Assembly (NCBI RefSeq): GCF_011050415.1
Contig: NZ_DRFS01000008.1
Location: forward strand, 222,980-286,979
DNA from: Halomonas sp.
GTDB taxonomy: Bacteria > Pseudomonadota > Gammaproteobacteria > Pseudomonadales > Halomonadaceae
DNA: 64,000 bases
Direction of reading: 5' to 3'
Numbering within the stretch: position 1 is the stretch's first letter; the number at the start of each line of letters is the position of its first letter. Shown here piece by piece: positions 46,646 to 56,176 of the stretch. The position numbers were made by a program, and so were the translations under genes. The notes under the pieces were generated by a model that ran no database searches, had not been told where the DNA came from, and saw nothing but the letters and a program-made list of their open reading frames with translations.

Positions 46646-47215
46646 ATTGATGAACGTCAGGACTTCTCTGATGTGGCGGATGTTTTTTTACTGCACGGCA
46701 GTATGCAGTCGCCGGCTTTTTTAGATGGCCGCTTATGTGCCCTGCTAGCGCTACGTGATGTAAGCGCTGAAGCTTGGTTGGATGAAGTTTGCCAGAGCCT
46801 TGGGGTTGAGCAGCCGCGAGATCAGGCAAGCGCCGAGCGCTTATTAGGCTGGCGGCGGCAAACCGTTGAAGCACTGAGCGCAAGCGACCTGGATTATACG
46901 CCGCTGCTTCCCGACGAGCTTTTTTCCTTGGGGGAGCAGGCCCAGGGATTAAAAGAGTGGACACTGGGCTTTATCGAAGTAGTCGATGAGGTGGTTGACA
47001 ATGACCTTCGCGAACGCTGGTCGCAAGCGCTACGCGAAGCGATCGGTGACTTGGAAGGGATCGGGCGAATTGATACGGATATCGATGATAGCCCTGAAAA
47101 CGAAAACGATCTTTTTGCACTGACTGAGCATACACGCATGGCCGCCATGTTGCTTTACACCGAGCAGCACCCAGGTATGCCGCAAGTAGAACAGACCGAC
47201 GCACCCGTTCATTAA
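46637..47215 (+). CDS. ygfB: UPF0149 family protein YgfB
   Basis: YgfB/YecA family protein of 192 residues from the ATG at 46637 (MSLIDERQDFSDVADVFLLH). The family region WTLGFIEVVDEVVDNDLRER and the acidic C-terminal third are typical. The function is not settled; in Pseudomonas YgfB modulates AmpD-linked beta-lactam resistance. In-frame GTG codons at 46577, 46592 and 46607 could give longer proteins with VSLNT repeats. It begins the ygfB-pepP-ubiH-ubiI order seen in E. coli. Confidence 0.9.
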   Translation: MSLIDERQDFSDVADVFLLHGSMQSPAFLDGRLCALLALRDVSAEAWLDEVCQSLGVEQPRDQASAERLLGWRRQTVEALSASDLDYTPLLPDELFSLGEQAQGLKEWTLGFIEVVDEVVDNDLRERWSQALREAIGDLEGIGRIDTDIDDSPENENDLFALTEHTRMAAMLLYTEQHPGMPQVEQTDAPVH

Positions 47216-47247
47216 TTCGCTTTTGTCTAAATCGTTTAGGAGCCTCT

Positions 47248-48603
47248 ATGCTGTCTGCCCTTGCGTTGCCTACCTTGCTGCCTCGTCCTTCTGCTATCAG
47301 CGTAGCGGAATATCGCCAACGCCGTGACGCCTTGATGGGCCAACTGCCGACCAATAGTGTCGTGGTGCTGCCTGGCGCGGGGCTGATGACCCGCTCTCGT
47401 GATAGCGACTTCGCCTTCCGCCAGAACAGCGATTTTTACTACCTGACCGGTATTAAAGAGCCGGATGCGCTATTAGTGCTGCTACCAGGCCGTGCCGAAG
47501 GTGAAAGCGTGGTGTTCTGCCTGGATCGTGACCCGACAATGGAGGCATGGACAGGGCGGCGCTTAGGCGCTGCGGGGGTAGTGGTTGAACACGGTATTGA
47601 CCAAGCGTTTGAAAATACTGAGCGAGACGAGCGGTTGAGTGAATTGCTCGCAGGGCGCGAGCTGCTTTATTTGCCGCTACACAGCGCTGAGGCAGTCGGT
47701 ATCGCTGAAGACGCCTTACATGTGGCTCAGGCAGGGCTTAGACACGGTCGGCCGCCGCTCAAAGGTTGGCTGGACATCAGTCCGCTGATTCATGAGATGC
47801 GGTTGTTCAAAAGTGATGCTGAAATCGCGCTACTGCGCCATGCTGCAGCGATATCGGCAGGTGCTCATAGGCGCGCTATGCATGTCTCACGCCCAGGGCT
47901 TAGTGAATTCCAACTACAGGCTGAGCTGGAGCATGAGTTTGTCTGGCAAGGCGCCAGCGGGCCAGCCTATAGCACCATCGTCGGCAGCGGTGCTAATGCC
48001 TGCGTACTGCACTATATTGAGAACAGCGCACCGCTGTGCAAAGACGGCTTGGTATTGATTGACGCTGGCGCTGAGTTTGAACTCTACGCGGGTGATATTA
48101 CCCGTACATTCCCGGTTGCAGGGCGGTTTAGCGACGCTCAGCGAGCGCTCTACCAAGTGGTGCTAAAAGCCCAGGAGCGCGCCGTTGACGCTATCAAGCC
48201 GGGTGCCACGCTGGCCGATATTCATCAAGGCGTCGTGCGTGATTTAACCGCTGGCCTCATTGAGCTTGGATTACTGGAAGGTGATGTTCAGGCGCGCATT
48301 GATGACGATAGCTACCGGCGCTTTTACCTACACTCCACGTCTCACTGGTTAGGGTTGGATGTGCACGACGTTGGCACTTACCGACTGGATGAGAAAACAC
48401 CACGGCCCTTAGTCCCAGGCATGGTGCTGACAGTGGAGCCTGGTCTCTATATTCCTTGTGATGACGATATTCCTGATACCTATCACGGTATTGGTATTCG
48501 TATTGAAGACAATGTGGTGGTAACGCATGGCGGTCATGAGGTACTGACTGCCGATGTACCTAAGCAGATAGCAGAAATTGAAACATTAATGGCTAAAAAG
48601 TAA
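47248..48603 (+). CDS. pepP: Xaa-Pro aminopeptidase II
   Basis: M24 dimanganese peptidase that removes N-terminal residues preceding proline. The 451-residue protein has the N-terminal creatinase-like domain (SDFAFRQNSDFYYLTGI). The metal ligands are visible in IDAGAEFELYAGDITRTFP (two Asp), HSTSHWLGLDVHD (His), TVEPGLYI (Glu) and GIRIEDNV (Glu). It lies between ygfB and ubiH, as in E. coli. GGAG is upstream of the ATG. Confidence 0.96.
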   Translation: MLSALALPTLLPRPSAISVAEYRQRRDALMGQLPTNSVVVLPGAGLMTRSRDSDFAFRQNSDFYYLTGIKEPDALLVLLPGRAEGESVVFCLDRDPTMEAWTGRRLGAAGVVVEHGIDQAFENTERDERLSELLAGRELLYLPLHSAEAVGIAEDALHVAQAGLRHGRPPLKGWLDISPLIHEMRLFKSDAEIALLRHAAAISAGAHRRAMHVSRPGLSEFQLQAELEHEFVWQGASGPAYSTIVGSGANACVLHYIENSAPLCKDGLVLIDAGAEFELYAGDITRTFPVAGRFSDAQRALYQVVLKAQERAVDAIKPGATLADIHQGVVRDLTAGLIELGLLEGDVQARIDDDSYRRFYLHSTSHWLGLDVHDVGTYRLDEKTPRPLVPGMVLTVEPGLYIPCDDDIPDTYHGIGIRIEDNVVVTHGGHEVLTADVPKQIAEIETLMAKK

Positions 48604-48696
48604 CCAGGCTAAAGTGCCATAAATTATCTTTATGTAAATTACATTACGAAATCATAATTGCCTCTTTAGGTAGAGAGAGGCGAGTGGGAGAAGCCA

Positions 48697-49926
48697 ATGC
48701 AGCGGTCTAAACAAACGGCTGGGCAAGCGCTGACACATGACATTGTCATTGTGGGTGGTGGGCTAGTAGGTGCCAGTTTAGGTTGCGCCTTAGCACCGCT
48801 GATTAAGCGCTATGGTTGGCGTGTGGCGGTTATTGAATCGTCACCCTTAGCTTCGCAGACGATTAAGAGCGCTTGGCAACCCAGCTTTGATGCCCGGGCC
48901 AGTGCGATTGCGGAAGGCTCGGCTCAGCGCTTCCAACAGCTAGGCGTATGGGATGCAATGCGTGTTGAGGCAACGCCTATCAAGCGTATTCATATTAGCG
49001 AGCGTGGTCGTTTAGGGGCGACCAGGTTAAGTGCTGACGAACTTGGCGTAGCTGCACTTGGCCACGTGATACCCAATGCGTGGATGGGCCGTGTGCTACA
49101 TCACCACCTAGCCAGTCTGCCGCTTGAGTGGCACTGCCCGGCGAAAGTTGAGCAACTGACGCCCATTGCCGGTGGCCATCAACTGCAGCTTTCCGATGGC
49201 AGCCAGCTGACCGCCGCCTTAACGGTACTCGCGGATGGAGGGCGATCGGGGCTAAAAGAGCAACTAGGTATTGGCAGCCGCCGTGAGCCCTATGAGCAAA
49301 CAGCGCTGATCGCCCATGTGGGCGTAAGCCAACCCCATCACGGCATTGCTTACGAGCGCTTTACTTCTCATGGGCCAATGGCGCTGTTGCCACTGCCAGG
49401 ACAAGCCATGGAGTTGGTGTGGACTCATCCGAGCGGCAGTGAGCGAGCGCGCATGGCGCTTTCTGACCGCGAATTTCTACTCCAGCTTCAGCGGGCATTC
49501 GGCGATCGCGTTGGCCGGTTTACCCGGGTAGGCTCTCGCCATGCTTATCCCCTCTCTCTGGTGACGGCTGAGGAGCCGGTGCGACCTGGTTTGGCGGTAT
49601 TAGGCAATGCTGCCCACGCGTTACATCCAGTCGCAGGCCAAGGATTTAATCTTGCCCTTCGCGGGGTGATGGATCTAGTTGAAGCGTTGGAGCAGGGGGA
49701 GTTGGCTAGTCGACGGTTAGGTGACATGACCACCCTGCAAGCATTTGAGAAACAGCGCTCCCGAGATCGTGCCAATGTAATTCGTTTTAGCGATGGCTTG
49801 GTGCGACTGTTTGGGCTCTCTTTTCCGCTACTGCCGCATGCTCGCGCCGCCGGGTTAATCGGCCTGAATATGATTGGGCCGCTGCGGCGGGGGCTTGCCA
49901 GGCGGGCGATGGGTCTCGAGCGCTAA
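48697..49926 (+). CDS. ubiH: 2-polyprenyl-6-methoxyphenol hydroxylase UbiH
   Basis: FAD monooxygenase of ubiquinone synthesis, 409 residues. The N-terminal Rossmann motif is VGGGLVGASLGCAL. The substrate-adjacent FDARASAIAEGS is a UbiH/UbiI hallmark. The second FAD motif is LGNAAHALHPVAGQGFNLAL. An Arg-rich C-terminus follows. The order after pepP identifies it as UbiH. GGAG is upstream of the ATG; the 93-base gap before it may hold a promoter. Confidence 0.94.
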   Translation: MQRSKQTAGQALTHDIVIVGGGLVGASLGCALAPLIKRYGWRVAVIESSPLASQTIKSAWQPSFDARASAIAEGSAQRFQQLGVWDAMRVEATPIKRIHISERGRLGATRLSADELGVAALGHVIPNAWMGRVLHHHLASLPLEWHCPAKVEQLTPIAGGHQLQLSDGSQLTAALTVLADGGRSGLKEQLGIGSRREPYEQTALIAHVGVSQPHHGIAYERFTSHGPMALLPLPGQAMELVWTHPSGSERARMALSDREFLLQLQRAFGDRVGRFTRVGSRHAYPLSLVTAEEPVRPGLAVLGNAAHALHPVAGQGFNLALRGVMDLVEALEQGELASRRLGDMTTLQAFEKQRSRDRANVIRFSDGLVRLFGLSFPLLPHARAAGLIGLNMIGPLRRGLARRAMGLER

Positions 49927-50059
49927 GCGATCAATAAGCAACCGCTGAATTCACTGATGTTTCTGACACAGCTGCTGGTTATTAAAAAAGCTCAGCTACT
50001 CTTCTACGGGAATGCTTCTAAAAGAGTGTTTCAGAAAGACGGCTACTAAAAGGAGTGTT

Positions 50060-51334
50060 ATGCATACGGATAGTTCATCAGCGAAGCCGCCAATAGAAAA
50101 CTTTGAAGCGGTAATTATCGGTGGCGGTATGGTTGGGACGGCACTCTGCGCGCTTTTGGCTCAAGCGGGTATGCAGGTAGCGCTTGTTGAAGCCCAGCCA
50201 GCTCCACTGCACCTTAACGATGCTGTCAGCCGTCTGCCTCACCCGCGAGTAAGCGCTCTGACGCCGGTTTCCCAACGATTACTGACACATTTAGGTGTCT
50301 GGCCTGCCATGCAGCAGACCCGGATTACCCCATACCGGGGTATGCAGGTATGGGATGCTGAAGGTAGCGGTGAGATTGCTTTTTCCGCTGATGAGGCGGG
50401 GGTGGCCGTGTTAGGGCATATCGTAGAAAACACGGTCACTCTCGCGGCACTGAATACTCAGGTGATCGACCATCCCAATGTCACCACGTTTTTTGGCGTG
50501 CGGGTGGAGGCGCTCCAACGCACTAACGACATGAGCTATTCATCAAAGGGCGACTGGCTGGTGCTGGATGACGGACGCAAGCTAAATGCACCGTTAATCG
50601 TGGCGGCCGATGGTGCCCAATCGGTACTGCGTGAGATGGCGGGTATTGAAGTCGACAGTGACGATATGCAGCAAGATGCCGTGGTGACCACCGTAACGTG
50701 CTCAAAACCGCATGGTGGCGTTGCGCGGCAGGCGTTTATTGATGGTCGTCCGCTCGCGTTCCTACCGTTAACCGTGGAGGAAAACGATCGTTACTGCTCT
50801 ATTGTATGGTCGACAACATCAACGCATGCAGCCGAGCTTAGCGGGCTTTCCCAAGAAGCCCTGGGCGAGGCTTTAGGAGAGGCCTTTGGTCACCGCTTAG
50901 GGCAAGTTACCGCCTGTGATAAGGCTCACCGATTTCCGTTAATCCAGCGCCATGCCCGTCACTATGTACAGCCGCATTTCGCGCTGATCGGCGACGCTGC
51001 TCACAGTATCCATCCGCTGGCAGGCCAGGGAGTTAATTTAGGGTTAATGGATGCGGCGGTATTGGCTGAAGAGGTAGTAAATGCTTGGCAGCGCGGTGCA
51101 CCTTGGGGGGAAATGAGCACGTTAAGACGCTACGAGCGTCGTCGGCGCTTTGATAACAGTGCCATGTTAGGGCTGATGAAAGGCTTTAAAGTGCTGTTTG
51201 GCGCCCACGACCCCGTCCTTACACTGGCGCGCAACCTGGGTATGAGCGGAATGAATCAGGTAGTGCCGTTGAAGCGCGTGCTAATGCGGCAGGCGACCGG
51301 TGAGCGTGGTCGCCTGCCTCTCAGTTGTCGTTAA
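50060..51334 (+). CDS. ubiI: FAD-dependent ubiquinone-biosynthesis hydroxylase (UbiI/VisC-like)
   Basis: A second UbiH-family monooxygenase, 424 residues from the ATG at 50060, which has AGGAG upstream. The FAD motifs are IIGGGMVGTALCALLAQAG and IGDAAHSIHPLAGQGVNLG. PHPRVSALTPVSQRLL is the UbiI-type active-site segment. In E. coli ubiI (visC) follows ubiH, so C5 hydroxylation is the likely role; UbiF-like activity cannot be excluded. The stop codon lies inside the first unit of a tandem repeat. Confidence 0.88.
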   Translation: MHTDSSSAKPPIENFEAVIIGGGMVGTALCALLAQAGMQVALVEAQPAPLHLNDAVSRLPHPRVSALTPVSQRLLTHLGVWPAMQQTRITPYRGMQVWDAEGSGEIAFSADEAGVAVLGHIVENTVTLAALNTQVIDHPNVTTFFGVRVEALQRTNDMSYSSKGDWLVLDDGRKLNAPLIVAADGAQSVLREMAGIEVDSDDMQQDAVVTTVTCSKPHGGVARQAFIDGRPLAFLPLTVEENDRYCSIVWSTTSTHAAELSGLSQEALGEALGEAFGHRLGQVTACDKAHRFPLIQRHARHYVQPHFALIGDAAHSIHPLAGQGVNLGLMDAAVLAEEVVNAWQRGAPWGEMSTLRRYERRRRFDNSAMLGLMKGFKVLFGAHDPVLTLARNLGMSGMNQVVPLKRVLMRQATGERGRLPLSCR

Positions 51335-51366
51335 ACCGGGTTGTCGTTAAAACAGGCTGCCGTTAA
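51324..51366. repeat. 16-17 bp tandem repeats between ubiI and ctpA
   Basis: GTTGTCGTTAAACCGG (51324-51339), GTTGTCGTTAAAACAGG (51340-51356) and a partial CTGCCGTTAACGG follow one another. The first unit contains the ubiI stop and the third the ctpA stop, on opposite strands. Confidence 0.8.
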
Positions 51367-52652
51367 CGGCGGCGGCGATCAACGACGTTCAGCGCCTTGA
51401 GCAGGTTGAGGGCTTCGCTAAGCTGATAATCATCGCGTAGGCGCTCGGTCATCTGTTGGCGATCACGGGGTGCCTGCTGGCCGCTTAAGTGGCCATCAAG
51501 ATCCGCTTCGCGAATCTCGCGGCGGCTCTCGGCAACTTCCAGTCGTCCGCGTACCACTTCAACGTCAGGCTCAATGCCTTGAGCCTGAATAGAGCGGCCA
51601 TTGGGCGTGTAGTAGAGCGCCGTGGTGAGTTTGAGCCCTTCACCATTACCGAGCGGCATAATCTGTTGTACCGACCCTTTGCCAAAGCTATCCGTACCCA
51701 TAACGACGCCGCGGCGCTGATCCTGAAGCGCACCCGCCACAATCTCAGCCGCAGAGGCACTGCCGCCATTGATCAGTACGATGAGTGGTACATCACCAGC
51801 GGGCGTTGTGCGGGTGGCGGAGAAAGACATCTCGGTATCTGCCAGCCGCCCTTCGGTATACACAATCAGCCCTTCATCTAAGAATAGGTCGGCAATACCT
51901 ACGGCCGCCTGCAGAACGCCACCGGGATTATTACGTAAATCGAGTATCAAGCCTTCCAGTGGCTGCTCGCGCGCCATGTGCTCGAGTGCATTGCGGGCTT
52001 GATCCGGGGTGCGCGACTGGAATTGGCTAATACGCAGATATCCATAGCCCGGTTCAAGCAGCTCATGCTTGACGCTTTCGCTACGAATAATCTCCCGGGT
52101 CAGAGTGAATTCCCGTGGGGTGTCTTCACCTGAGCGCAGGATACTGATGCGCAACTCAGTTCTGGGCTCGCCGCGCATAAGGGTGACGGCTTCTTGTAAA
52201 GACATGCTGTCGGTAGGGGTATCATCAATCGCCACAATAACGTCGCGAGACAGTAGCCCCGCCCGGGAGGCCGGCGTGTCATCAATGGGGGTAATGACCA
52301 TTAGCTGGCCATTCTCCATGCCCACTTCGATACCAATGCCGCCAAATTCACCTTGAGTAGACTCACGCAGGCTTTGGTACTCCTCCTCGTCAAGGTAGGC
52401 GGAATGCGGGTCCAGCTCGCTGAGCATGCCGCGCATGGCATTACGTAATAGCGTTCGGTCATCAACTTCTTCGACGTACGCCCGTTTAATGCGCTCAAAC
52501 ACCTCTGCGAAGGTTTGAATCTCTTCTAAGGGCAGCTCATTGCCAGATGGCTGGGCGAGCAACGGTAGCGGAGCCGACAGAAAAGCAATCGGAAGCAGGG
52601 TGGCCAAGAGGCGCTTGGCGGGGGCCGATACCACGGTAACAGATAGCGTCAT
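51363..52652 (-). CDS. ctpA: C-terminal processing peptidase (S41 family)
   Basis: Periplasmic protease of 429 residues with a signal peptide (LLATLLPIAFLSAPLPLLAQ) and an N-terminal helical region. A PDZ domain covers about residues 90-170 (GGIGIEVGMENGQLMVITPI). The S41 catalytic core has Ser in NGGSASAAEIVAGAL and Lys in TDSFGKGSVQ. It belongs to the CtpA/CtpB group that trims cell-wall hydrolases. It follows envC on the same strand, a usual pairing that links it to murein hydrolysis control. Confidence 0.94.
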   Translation of the reverse strand: MTLSVTVVSAPAKRLLATLLPIAFLSAPLPLLAQPSGNELPLEEIQTFAEVFERIKRAYVEEVDDRTLLRNAMRGMLSELDPHSAYLDEEEYQSLRESTQGEFGGIGIEVGMENGQLMVITPIDDTPASRAGLLSRDVIVAIDDTPTDSMSLQEAVTLMRGEPRTELRISILRSGEDTPREFTLTREIIRSESVKHELLEPGYGYLRISQFQSRTPDQARNALEHMAREQPLEGLILDLRNNPGGVLQAAVGIADLFLDEGLIVYTEGRLADTEMSFSATRTTPAGDVPLIVLINGGSASAAEIVAGALQDQRRGVVMGTDSFGKGSVQQIMPLGNGEGLKLTTALYYTPNGRSIQAQGIEPDVEVVRGRLEVAESRREIREADLDGHLSGQQAPRDRQQMTERLRDDYQLSEALNLLKALNVVDRRRR

Positions 52653-52695
52653 GCAGACTCCGCAAGGCGATAGGTGGCGCCATAGCGCGTCACCC

Positions 52696-52785
52696 TGTAG
52701 TTGAAAGACTGGTCGTTGAAAGACGTGTCGTTAAAAATCTGATAGTTGAAAAAGCCGATACATTAATACTTATACATTAATAATT
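52696..52785. repeat. 15-bp tandem repeats between envC and ctpA
   Basis: Six contiguous 15-base units fall in two families. Four are of the type TGTAGTTGAAAGACT, starting at 52696, 52711, 52726 and 52741. Two are CGATACATTAATACT (52756) and TATACATTAATAATT (52771). They fill most of the 148-base gap between the two genes. Confidence 0.8.
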
Positions 52786-52800
52786 GTGCAGCTTATCCCG

Positions 52801-53943
52801 TCAGCGGCGCGCAATCCAACGCTGCGGATTAATTGGTTCGCCGCCGCGGCGAACTTCAAAGTAAAGCGCTGCACGTGTTTGGCCGCCGCTATCGCCAACA
52901 CGACCAATTTCATCGCCGCGATTAACCTGCTGACCTGGCCTGACGCTAAACTGCTGCAGGTGGGCATGCAACGTCATAATCTGATCGCCGTGATCGATAA
53001 TGAGCAAATTGCCAAACCCTCGCATCCAATCGGCAAATACCACGCGGCCTGTGTGTACAGCCGTGACTGGGGTGCCTGCACTGGCTTGAATCACAATGCC
53101 GTTATAGTGCACGCCATCGCGATGGTTAAAGTTGCTACTAATGGCGCCTTGAACCGGCCAGGGCAAATCGCCTTGGGTGCTTACAATATGCGTAGTAGGG
53201 GAGGGTTCGGCAAGTTTTGCCATCTCTGCCTGAATATTACGCAGCACGCGTTCGGCTTCCTCGCGGCTCTGGTTAAGATCAGCCAGCCGCTCCTCTTCGC
53301 TGCCGTAGCGGTCATCCAGGTTCGACACAACGCTGCGGCGCTCGGTGGTGCGCTGGGCAAGTAGCGCGCTTTGCTCCTCTAACTCATCAGCCAATACATC
53401 AAGGCGGGCTTGTCGTTCACTTAGCTCTTTTTGGGTATCGGCCAGGGCGGTATCGAGACGGGCAATATCGCTTAAACGGCGATTACGCGCTTCAGTGAGT
53501 CGATTTAGGTAGGCCTGCATGCGATCAAGCTCAGCCGGATCGCCCTGGTTTAGCAGCAGTTTGAGCTGCGGCGTTGGTCCAAGGCGGTAAAGTGCTGCGA
53601 GCTGTTGCCCTAAAGCGGCGTATTGATTGGCGCGTTCGCTCTCTAGGCGGTCACGGTGCTGACGTAGCTGGGAAGTCTCTTCGTCCAGCTGTCGGCGCTC
53701 TGCCTGAAGGGTATCTAAGCGCTGGTGGGTAGCGGCAAGCTCTGTTTCTACCTCTCGGAGCTCGCGTTCAGCGCTATCACGAGCCTGTCCTGTCGATGTG
53801 AGGCGTTGGCCGAGGGATTCAATCTCCTGGCCAATCGCATCCAATTGCTGGCGCGCGGCACTTTCATCTTGTTGGGCTACAACAGCTGGCGCATATCCTA
53901 ACGCCAGCACAGCCGCGAATGCTAACCACCACCGCATAGGCAT
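52801..53943 (-). CDS. envC: Murein hydrolase activator EnvC
   Basis: Periplasmic activator of the septal amidases, 380 residues. A signal peptide (cleavage after VVAQ or nearby, about residue 24) is followed by a long coiled coil (about 25-240, rich in RQQLD and EELEEQ-type heptads). The C-terminal LytM/M23 domain has HYNGIVIQASAGTPVTAVHT and ALYFEVRRGGEPINPQRWI. The zinc ligands of active LytM enzymes are not preserved (HYNG instead of HxGxD), as expected of EnvC. It overlaps gpmI by one base. Confidence 0.93.
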   Translation of the reverse strand: MPMRWWLAFAAVLALGYAPAVVAQQDESAARQQLDAIGQEIESLGQRLTSTGQARDSAERELREVETELAATHQRLDTLQAERRQLDEETSQLRQHRDRLESERANQYAALGQQLAALYRLGPTPQLKLLLNQGDPAELDRMQAYLNRLTEARNRRLSDIARLDTALADTQKELSERQARLDVLADELEEQSALLAQRTTERRSVVSNLDDRYGSEEERLADLNQSREEAERVLRNIQAEMAKLAEPSPTTHIVSTQGDLPWPVQGAISSNFNHRDGVHYNGIVIQASAGTPVTAVHTGRVVFADWMRGFGNLLIIDHGDQIMTLHAHLQQFSVRPGQQVNRGDEIGRVGDSGGQTRAALYFEVRRGGEPINPQRWIARR

Positions 53944-55508
53944 TATGTAAAATGAATCAGCGGCTTCCCGGTCATTGCCCCGGGCTGCGATTGGTTCATC
54001 ATTGCCAGTAAGGTGGGTGCCAGGTCACATAAACGCCCCTCTTCTAGCGTGGCGGGGCGTTCACCTACGTAGATGAGCGGCACTACAAAGGTGGTGTGGG
54101 CGGTTTGTGGCTCGCCGGTCACGGGATGCACCATCTGCTCGGCATTGCCGTGGTCGGCGGTAATTAAGCAGGCGCCGCCCGCGCGCTCAATGGCTTCCAC
54201 CACGCGACCCACGCAGGTATCGACAGTTTCAATGGCTTTTACCGCGGCATTGAAGTCACCGGTATGGCCGACCATATCGCCATTGGCGTAGTTGCAAACG
54301 ATGAGATCAAAGCTTCCGCCATCAATCGCCTCGACGAGCTTGTCGGTAATTTCAAAGGCGCTCATCTCAGGCTTTTCGTCGTAGGTGCGAACGTCTTGTG
54401 GCGAGGGCAGCAGAATCCGCGTTTCGCCTTCAAACTCAGTCTCATTGCCTCCCGAAAAGAAGAAGGTGACGTGGGGGTACTTCTCGGTCTCAGCGATGCG
54501 CAGCTGTTTTAAGCCGCGCTTAGCCACCACTTCGCCCAAAGTGTCGTTAAGATCCGACGGCGGAAAAGCGGCAGGCGCAGGTACGTCGGCAGCGTATTGC
54601 GTCATCATGACTAGCCCTTGGCCGGCTAGCTTAGGGCTCGCATGGCGCTCGAAACCTTTAAAATCTGGCTCGGCAAAAGCACGGGTTAGCTCCCGGGCGC
54701 GGTCAGAACGAAAGTTAAGGAAGATCGCTGCGTCACCATCTTGCAGCGTAATCGAACCGTCTTTAAGCAGTATGCTGCTGGCGGCAACAAATTCATCGGT
54801 TTCTCCACGCTGGTAGGCTTCACGCAAAGCTGTTTCAGCGCTAGAGACGTAGTGTTCCGCGTGACCTTCAGTCAATAGGCGATACGCTTGTTCCACGCGC
54901 TCCCAGCGGTTGTCACGATCCATGGCGTAAAAGCGACCAATAATCGAGGCAACGAAGCCATTATCAGCGCCCACCAGTTCTGCCAGACGGGCATTGGCAC
55001 GTTCAATAGAGGCCAAAGCACTTTGCGGTGGCATATCTCGGCCATCGAGAAAGGCGTGAATAAAAATGCGCTGGGCACCGCGTCGCGCGGCAAGTTCGGC
55101 CATGGCAATAAAATGGTCTTCATGGCTGTGGACGCCACCGGGGGAGAGCAGGCCAATTAAGTGGACTGGTCGCCCGTTAGCGACGGCTTCGTCAATCGGT
55201 TGGGTGAGGTTTTCATTCACATCCAGGTCGCCATCTTTAATCGCCTTGCTGATACGCGTGAAATCCTGGTAAACAATGCGTCCCGCACCAATATTCATAT
55301 GCCCGACTTCGGAGTTGCCCATTTGCCCTTCGGGCAAGCCAACATGTAGGCCATCGGTATGAACAAAGGCATGGGGACGGCTCGCCCAAAGCTTGTCCAT
55401 CACCGGCTTGTTGGCCGCGGCCACCGCATTATGGTCGCTCTCAGGATTGTGGCCGTAGCCGTCGAGAATGATCAGCGCCACCGGGCGTGGGGTGCGAGAA
55501 GTATCCAT
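53943..55508 (-). CDS. gpmI: 2,3-bisphosphoglycerate-independent phosphoglycerate mutase
   Basis: Glycolytic dimanganese enzyme of the alkaline-phosphatase superfamily, 521 residues. The first metal site is [18 protein letters not shown]. The catalytic Ser is in [17 protein letters not shown]. The second metal cluster includes [14 protein letters not shown] and [11 protein letters not shown]. Gene order gpmI-envC-ctpA is the conserved one. It is divergent from the rhodanese gene. Confidence 0.97.
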   Translation of the reverse strand: MDTSRTPRPVALIILDGYGHNPESDHNAVAAANKPVMDKLWASRPHAFVHTDGLHVGLPEGQMGNSEVGHMNIGAGRIVYQDFTRISKAIKDGDLDVNENLTQPIDEAVANGRPVHLIGLLSPGGVHSHEDHFIAMAELAARRGAQRIFIHAFLDGRDMPPQSALASIERANARLAELVGADNGFVASIIGRFYAMDRDNRWERVEQAYRLLTEGHAEHYVSSAETALREAYQRGETDEFVAASSILLKDGSITLQDGDAAIFLNFRSDRARELTRAFAEPDFKGFERHASPKLAGQGLVMMTQYAADVPAPAAFPPSDLNDTLGEVVAKRGLKQLRIAETEKYPHVTFFFSGGNETEFEGETRILLPSPQDVRTYDEKPEMSAFEITDKLVEAIDGGSFDLIVCNYANGDMVGHTGDFNAAVKAIETVDTCVGRVVEAIERAGGACLITADHGNAEQMVHPVTGEPQTAHTTFVVPLIYVGERPATLEEGRLCDLAPTLLAMMNQSQPGAMTGKPLIHFT

Positions 55509-55712
55509 AATAAAACCTCGTTAAGATTGGCAAGCCGAACGACTCGGTAATTCGGGGTCGCGACGGGCGCACGCTTGGGGCATCATAACGCAGGCAACTG
55601 CCAGGCGTCATGATCAAGGCCTGCGCGGGAAGCTATCGGACGTGTATACTTGTCGCGTTTTGGCAGCGGTTAGGCCGCTTTTTTCTGCATAGACCAAGAG
55701 ATTGTGTTCGCG

Positions 55713-56135
55713 ATGATCGATCAGGTGTTCGAATTCGTACAGAACCACCCCCTGCTGGTTGGGGCATTTTTGCTGGTGCTGATAGCGTGGCTTATTTACG
55801 AGACGCGCAGTGCCTCCAACAATGCATTGACCGCCACTGAGGCTACTCAGCTTATCAACCGCGAAGATGCGGTGGTGCTGGACATCCGTGAAAGCAAAGA
55901 CTTCAAGGCTGGCCATATTGCGGGTGCGCGTAACATTCCGCAAAGCAACCTCGATAGCCGCATGACCGAACTGGACAAAGTAAAAGCCCAGCCGATCATT
56001 GTGGTGTGCAAGCACGGGCAGAGCTCCGGTGCCGCCCAGGCTAAGCTTGCGAAAGCAGGCTTTGAGCGTGCTTACAAGTTGAGAGGCGGTATGGCGCAGT
56101 GGCAAGGTGATGGTCTTCCGGTGGTTAAAAAGTAA
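55713..56135 (+). CDS. Membrane-anchored rhodanese-like protein (YibN-like)
   Basis: A 140-residue protein with an N-terminal membrane helix (LLVGAFLLVLIAWLIY) and a single rhodanese domain. The active-site loop CKHGQSSG carries the catalytic Cys. VVLDIRESKDFKAGHIAGAR is the domain's usual first half. I use the ATG at 55713; a GTG at 55704 is also possible. It precedes secB, as YibN does in E. coli. YibN's role is linked to membrane protein and lipid scrambling, but a sulfurtransferase role is also possible. Confidence 0.88.
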   Translation: MIDQVFEFVQNHPLLVGAFLLVLIAWLIYETRSASNNALTATEATQLINREDAVVLDIRESKDFKAGHIAGARNIPQSNLDSRMTELDKVKAQPIIVVCKHGQSSGAAQAKLAKAGFERAYKLRGGMAQWQGDGLPVVKK

Positions 56136-56176
56136 CCATCGCTATATCTATTTAATGAACAATTAGGAGTTTTCTC

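Noticed and set aside
55614..56105. 163-codon minus-strand frame opposite the rhodanese gene
   Set aside because: The rhodanese frame has a clear active-site motif; the antisense frame has none.
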